DNA of 8,663 nucleotides, taken from assembly GCA_945867255.1 (NCBI GenBank), contig CAMBHV010000042.1, positions 1 to 8,663 of the forward strand, in the 5' to 3' direction. This document shows positions 6,300-8,663 of this stretch, in pieces. Origin of the DNA: an uncultured Clostridia bacterium (GTDB taxonomy: Bacteria > Bacillota > Clostridia > Oscillospirales > Ruminococcaceae). A program made the position numbers and the translations under genes. How positions within the stretch are numbered: position 1 is the stretch's first letter; every line of letters begins with the position of its first letter. The notes beneath the pieces were generated by a model that was given only the letters and a program-made list of their open reading frames with translations, ran no database searches and had not been told where the DNA came from.

Positions 6300-6328
6300 T
6301 TTAAGAAACGGTGCTGCATTCGTACAAT
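6300..6328 (+). promoter_or_regulatory. Putative promoter of the galE operon
   Basis: TACAAT (6323-6328), five of six to the -10 consensus, lies 17 bases from a weak -35, TTTAAG (6300-6305). It lies in the 189-base gap after the second regulator gene and would give a leader of about 75 bases. The weak -35 would fit activator control, but readthrough from the regulator genes is also possible. Confidence 0.35.
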
Positions 6329-6358
6329 GGTTTTAGCGCCATACGCGCAGCGGCACCG
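6309..6358 (+). other. Possible long-range stem upstream of galE
   Basis: CGGTGC (6309-6314) can pair with GCACCG (6353-6358), with TGC/GCA (6315-6317 and 6347-6349) extending inward past a three-base bulge. GTTTTATT follows. It could be a weak terminator for the regulator transcript, but the loop is long and the stem imperfect. Confidence 0.2.
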
Positions 6359-6393
6359 GTTTTATTCTGGAACGTTCTGTTTTCATTTTATAA

Positions 6394-6400
6394 AAAGGAG
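6394..6400 (+). promoter_or_regulatory. Ribosome binding site setting the galE start
   Basis: AAAGGAG, ten bases before the ATG at 6411. It selects the start that puts the Rossmann motif at residue 7 and rules out the open upstream extension from 6327. Confidence 0.7.
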
Positions 6401-6410
6401 CTGTTTAAAC

Positions 6411-7430
6411 ATGTCTATTTTGGTAAATGGTGGCGCCGGCTACATTGGCAGCCATACCTGCATCGAATTGATGAAAGCCGGCTATGATGTTCTGGTGGCT
6501 GACAATCTGTACAATTCCTGTGAGGAGGCTTTGCGCCGTGTGGAGCAGATTGCCGGCAGGCCCGTGCCTTTCGTAAACATCGATCTGTGTGATGCCGCAG
6601 CGGTGGACGAAATGTTCCGCACACATCCGGACATAGAAGCCACGATTCATTTTGCGGCGTACAAGGCCGTTGGCGAAAGCGTGGCCAAACCTCTGGAATA
6701 CTATTCGAACAACCTCATCAGTGCATTGAATGTTTTAAATGCCATGAAGAAATATGGCGTAAAGAACTTCGTATTCTCTTCTTCTGCCACTGTATATGGT
6801 GACCCGGCCAGTGTGCCCATTCGTGAAGATTTCCCCGTGGGAGCCACCACCAATCCTTATGGTGCCACCAAGGTGATGAATGAAAATATCCTGACAGATA
6901 TCTGCAAAGCAGACCCGACCATGAACGTAGCCTTGCTGCGTTATTTCAACCCCATCGGAGCACATGAGAGTGGTTTGATCGGCGAAGATCCGAACGGTAT
7001 CCCTAATAACCTTGTGCCTTACATTGCCAAGGTGGCTGTCGGCAAGTTGGAAAAGGTACATGTATTTGGCAACGATTATCCCACCCCGGATGGCACCGGC
7101 GTACGGGATTATATCCATGTGGTGGACCTTGCCCGCGGCCATGTGGCTGCGCTGAAAAAGCTGTCCACGAACTGCGGGTTGTTTATTTGCAACCTTGGCA
7201 CAGGCCATGGCTACAGCGTGCTGGATGTAATCCATGCATATTCCAAAGCCTGCGGCAAAGAGATTCCTTATGTAATTGACCCGCGCCGGCCCGGCGACAT
7301 TGCAGAATGTTATGCGGATCCCACCCGCGCCCGTGAAGAACTGGGCTGGGTGGCACAGTATGGCATTGAAGAAATGTGTGCTTCCAGCTGGAAATGGCAA
7401 AGCATGAACCCCAATGGCTATAAAGGCTGA
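6411..7430 (+). CDS. galE: UDP-glucose/UDP-GlcNAc 4-epimerase
   Basis: Cytoplasmic NAD-dependent epimerase interconverting UDP-Gal and UDP-Glc, and probably UDP-GalNAc and UDP-GlcNAc. It is 339 residues, the normal length. The NAD-binding motif GGAGYIG is at residues 7-13, HFAAYKAVGES at 80-90, the catalytic serine region FSSSATVYG at 122-130 (Ser125), and the catalytic YGATK at 150-154 (Tyr150, Lys154). RYFNPIGAH (177-185) and GTGVRDYIHVVDLA (228-241) contact the UDP-sugar. In RRPGDIAECYADP (292-304), Cys300 aligns with the gate residue that is Tyr299 in the E. coli enzyme and Cys307 in the human one; a small residue here goes with acceptance of N-acetylated sugars. The start is fixed by AAAGGAG at 6394-6400; an in-frame extension from 6327 is not used. 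It heads the enzyme genes continuing to nahK, matching the role of LnpD in bifidobacteria. Confidence 0.96.
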   Translation: MSILVNGGAGYIGSHTCIELMKAGYDVLVADNLYNSCEEALRRVEQIAGRPVPFVNIDLCDAAAVDEMFRTHPDIEATIHFAAYKAVGESVAKPLEYYSNNLISALNVLNAMKKYGVKNFVFSSSATVYGDPASVPIREDFPVGATTNPYGATKVMNENILTDICKADPTMNVALLRYFNPIGAHESGLIGEDPNGIPNNLVPYIAKVAVGKLEKVHVFGNDYPTPDGTGVRDYIHVVDLARGHVAALKKLSTNCGLFICNLGTGHGYSVLDVIHAYSKACGKEIPYVIDPRRPGDIAECYADPTRAREELGWVAQYGIEEMCASSWKWQSMNPNGYKG

Positions 7431-7442
7431 TATGCATGCTAT

Positions 7443-7455
7443 GTGGTAATACCAC
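7443..7455 (+). repeat. Short perfect dyad between galE and nucleotidyltransferase
   Basis: GTGGTA, one central A, then TACCAC, a 6+6 inverted repeat in the 58-base gap after galE. With no U-run and a one-base centre it is not a terminator and would fold poorly in RNA. It could be a small operator or chance. Confidence 0.25.
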
Positions 7456-7488
7456 GAGCAAAGTGAATTAAAAGGAGATATTTATATC

Positions 7489-8415
7489 ATGAAGAAACCC
7501 GTCCTCGTTGTGATGGCAGCCGGCATGGGAAGCCGGTACGGCGGCCTGAAACAAATCGATCCGGTGGGCGCCCATGGGCAGCTGATCATCGATTATTCCA
7601 TTTTTGATGCGCGTCGTGCAGGTTTTGAAACTGTGGTGTTTATCATCAAGCACGAGATCGAAGATGCCTTTAAACAGGCCATCGGAAACCGTCTGTCTAA
7701 AGTGATGGATGTGCGCTATGCCTATCAACAGCTGGATGATCTGCCCGAAGGTTACTCTGTTCCGCAAGGGCGCCAGAAACCCTGGGGCACCAGCCACGCT
7801 ATTCTGGCGGCACGCGACGTGATTGACGGCCCCTTTGCCGTGATCAATGCGGACGATTACTATGGCCCGCAGGCATTTCAAGTGATTTATGACTATCTGA
7901 CCTCTCATCCGGACCAGAATGATGTATACGAATATGCAATGGTTGGTTATCTGCTTGAAAACACGGTTACGGAAAATGGCCATGTGGCACGCGGCGTATG
8001 CGTGGCGAACGATGCGGGATATCTCGCCAGCGTGACCGAGCGCACGCACATTGAAAAGACGGCCACCGGTGCGCGCTACACCGAGGACGATGGTGCCACT
8101 TGGCATGAGCTTCCCGGTAATACGGTAGTGTCCATGAATATGTGGGGATTCACCCACAGCTTCCTTGGCGAGGCAAAGGCACGCTTTGCCACTTTTCTGG
8201 ATGACGCCCTGCGCACAAACCCCTTGAAGGCCGAATATTTTCTGCCCAGTGTGGTAAGCCAGCTGATCGCCGAGGGTAAAGCACGTGTAAAGATGCTGCA
8301 CAGCAGTGACAAATGGTATGGTGTTACCTACAAGGATGACAAGCCTGTAGTGGTAGCCGCCATTGCGGAAAAAACAGCGAACGGCCTGTATCCGGATCGT
8401 CTGTGGGAGGTATAA
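7489..8415 (+). CDS. Sugar-1-phosphate nucleotidyltransferase (GalU-like)
   Basis: A 308-residue NTP-transferase that joins a sugar 1-phosphate to a nucleoside triphosphate, most likely UTP, to give a UDP-sugar and pyrophosphate. The N-terminal nucleotide-binding signature AAGMGSRYGGLKQ is at residues 10-22 and the base-binding segment KPWGTSHAIL at 97-106. The metal-binding acidic motif NADDYYG is at 120-126. NMWGF (217-221) and EYFLPSVV (249-256) lie toward the sugar side. AAAAGGAG precedes the ATG. It sits between galE and nahK, with only two bases before nahK, so its substrate is probably GlcNAc-1-P or GalNAc-1-P from NahK, or Gal-1-P from the phosphorylase. It occupies the place of GalT-type LnpC in bifidobacterial clusters. 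The family is confident; the substrate is inferred. Confidence 0.88.
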   Translation: MKKPVLVVMAAGMGSRYGGLKQIDPVGAHGQLIIDYSIFDARRAGFETVVFIIKHEIEDAFKQAIGNRLSKVMDVRYAYQQLDDLPEGYSVPQGRQKPWGTSHAILAARDVIDGPFAVINADDYYGPQAFQVIYDYLTSHPDQNDVYEYAMVGYLLENTVTENGHVARGVCVANDAGYLASVTERTHIEKTATGARYTEDDGATWHELPGNTVVSMNMWGFTHSFLGEAKARFATFLDDALRTNPLKAEYFLPSVVSQLIAEGKARVKMLHSSDKWYGVTYKDDKPVVVAAIAEKTANGLYPDRLWEV

Positions 8416-8417
8416 CC

Positions 8418-8663
8418 ATGCGTGAAGCCGCAGAGCACACCCTGCACGAAGCTCTTTCTGCCTTTGATTTTGGCGGGCAGATAGCAGGTGCCCTTCGTTA
8501 TGGCCAGGGACATATCAACGATACCTTCTGTGTATATGTACAGACACAGGAAGGCGATGCACACCGGTTTATTCTGCAGCGCATCAACACGGATACTTTC
8601 AAAGACCCCAAGGGCCTCATGGAAAATATCGTGGGCGTAACGGATTATCTGCGCACTGTCATT
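8418..8663 (+). CDS. nahK: N-acetylhexosamine 1-kinase (NahK), N-terminal part
   Basis: Cytoplasmic kinase of the aminoglycoside-phosphotransferase fold that phosphorylates GlcNAc or GalNAc at C1 with ATP. Only the first 82 codons are visible; the gene runs off the right edge, and the family is about 360 residues. The nucleotide-loop segment LRYGQGHINDTFCV (residues 26-39) and RFILQRINTDTFKDP (50-64) followed by LMENIVGVT (67-75) closely match the corresponding parts of Bifidobacterium longum NahK. GGGAGG inside the end of the preceding gene, seven bases before the ATG, and a gap of only two bases point to translational coupling with the nucleotidyltransferase. It would use the HexNAc released by the phosphorylase. 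The catalytic Asp lies beyond the window. A homoserine- or choline-kinase-like enzyme is a less likely reading. Confidence 0.87.
   Translation, partial: MREAAEHTLHEALSAFDFGGQIAGALRYGQGHINDTFCVYVQTQEGDAHRFILQRINTDTFKDPKGLMENIVGVTDYLRTVI

Noticed and set aside
6327..6410. 28-codon extension of galE
   Set aside because: GalE proteins start directly before the NAD motif, and AAAGGAG stands ahead of the ATG at 6411; the extension has no such site.
6735..7400. A 221-codon open frame opposite galE
   Set aside because: Antisense shadow of galE, which has all epimerase motifs in the other direction.
7468..8301. A 277-codon open frame opposite the nucleotidyltransferase gene
   Set aside because: Antisense to a gene with intact catalytic motifs; the product is Cys/His-rich low-complexity text without family features.
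1..8663. CRISPR arrays, insertion sequences, tRNA or rRNA genes
   Set aside because: No regular repeat-spacer pattern, transposase, terminal inverted repeats, or RNA gene signature was seen on either strand.

Overview
The window is the core of a galacto-N-biose / lacto-N-biose (GNB/LNB) uptake and catabolism locus, laid out as two divergent gene sets around one control region at about 4056-4433. Strong Shine-Dalgarno sites, near-50% GC, family 1 lipoprotein transport genes and AraC regulators suggest a gut Firmicute of class Clostridia (Ruminococcaceae/Oscillospiraceae type). That placement is inferred from style and gene content; no marker gene is present.

Minus strand, reading leftward from the control region: a solute-binding lipoprotein (2718-4055), an intergenic stem-loop (2634-2670), two ABC permeases (1681-2568 and 780-1664), a tiny two-helix membrane protein (560-769), and the first 181 codons of a GH112 phosphorylase (1-545), which runs off the left edge. 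No ABC ATPase is seen, so the transporter probably uses a shared MsmK/MsiK-type ATPase coded elsewhere.

Plus strand, reading rightward: two different AraC-family regulators in tandem (4434-5294, 5310-6221), then galE (6411-7430), a GalU-like sugar-1-phosphate nucleotidyltransferase (7489-8415), and the first 82 codons of an N-acetylhexosamine 1-kinase, NahK (8418-8663), which runs off the right edge.

Inferred pathway: the lipoprotein and permeases import the host-glycan disaccharide. The phosphorylase splits it with phosphate into Gal-1-P and GlcNAc or GalNAc, and NahK phosphorylates the freed HexNAc at C1. The nucleotidyltransferase and GalE then link the sugar phosphates to UDP-sugar pools. 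In bifidobacteria the uridylyl step is done by a GalT-type enzyme (LnpC). Here a UTP-type nucleotidyltransferase sits in that place, and GalE carries the small gate residue (Cys300) associated with acting on UDP-GalNAc as well as UDP-Gal.

The control region is unusually structured. It holds a clean TTGTAA-17-TATAAT promoter for the regulators. For the transporter it offers a promoter with a poor -35 that is overlapped by one of two direct repeats spaced 20 bp apart, an AraC-like activator arrangement. It also has a 15-bp perfect dyad and a strong 12-bp hairpin just ahead of the transporter's ribosome binding site.
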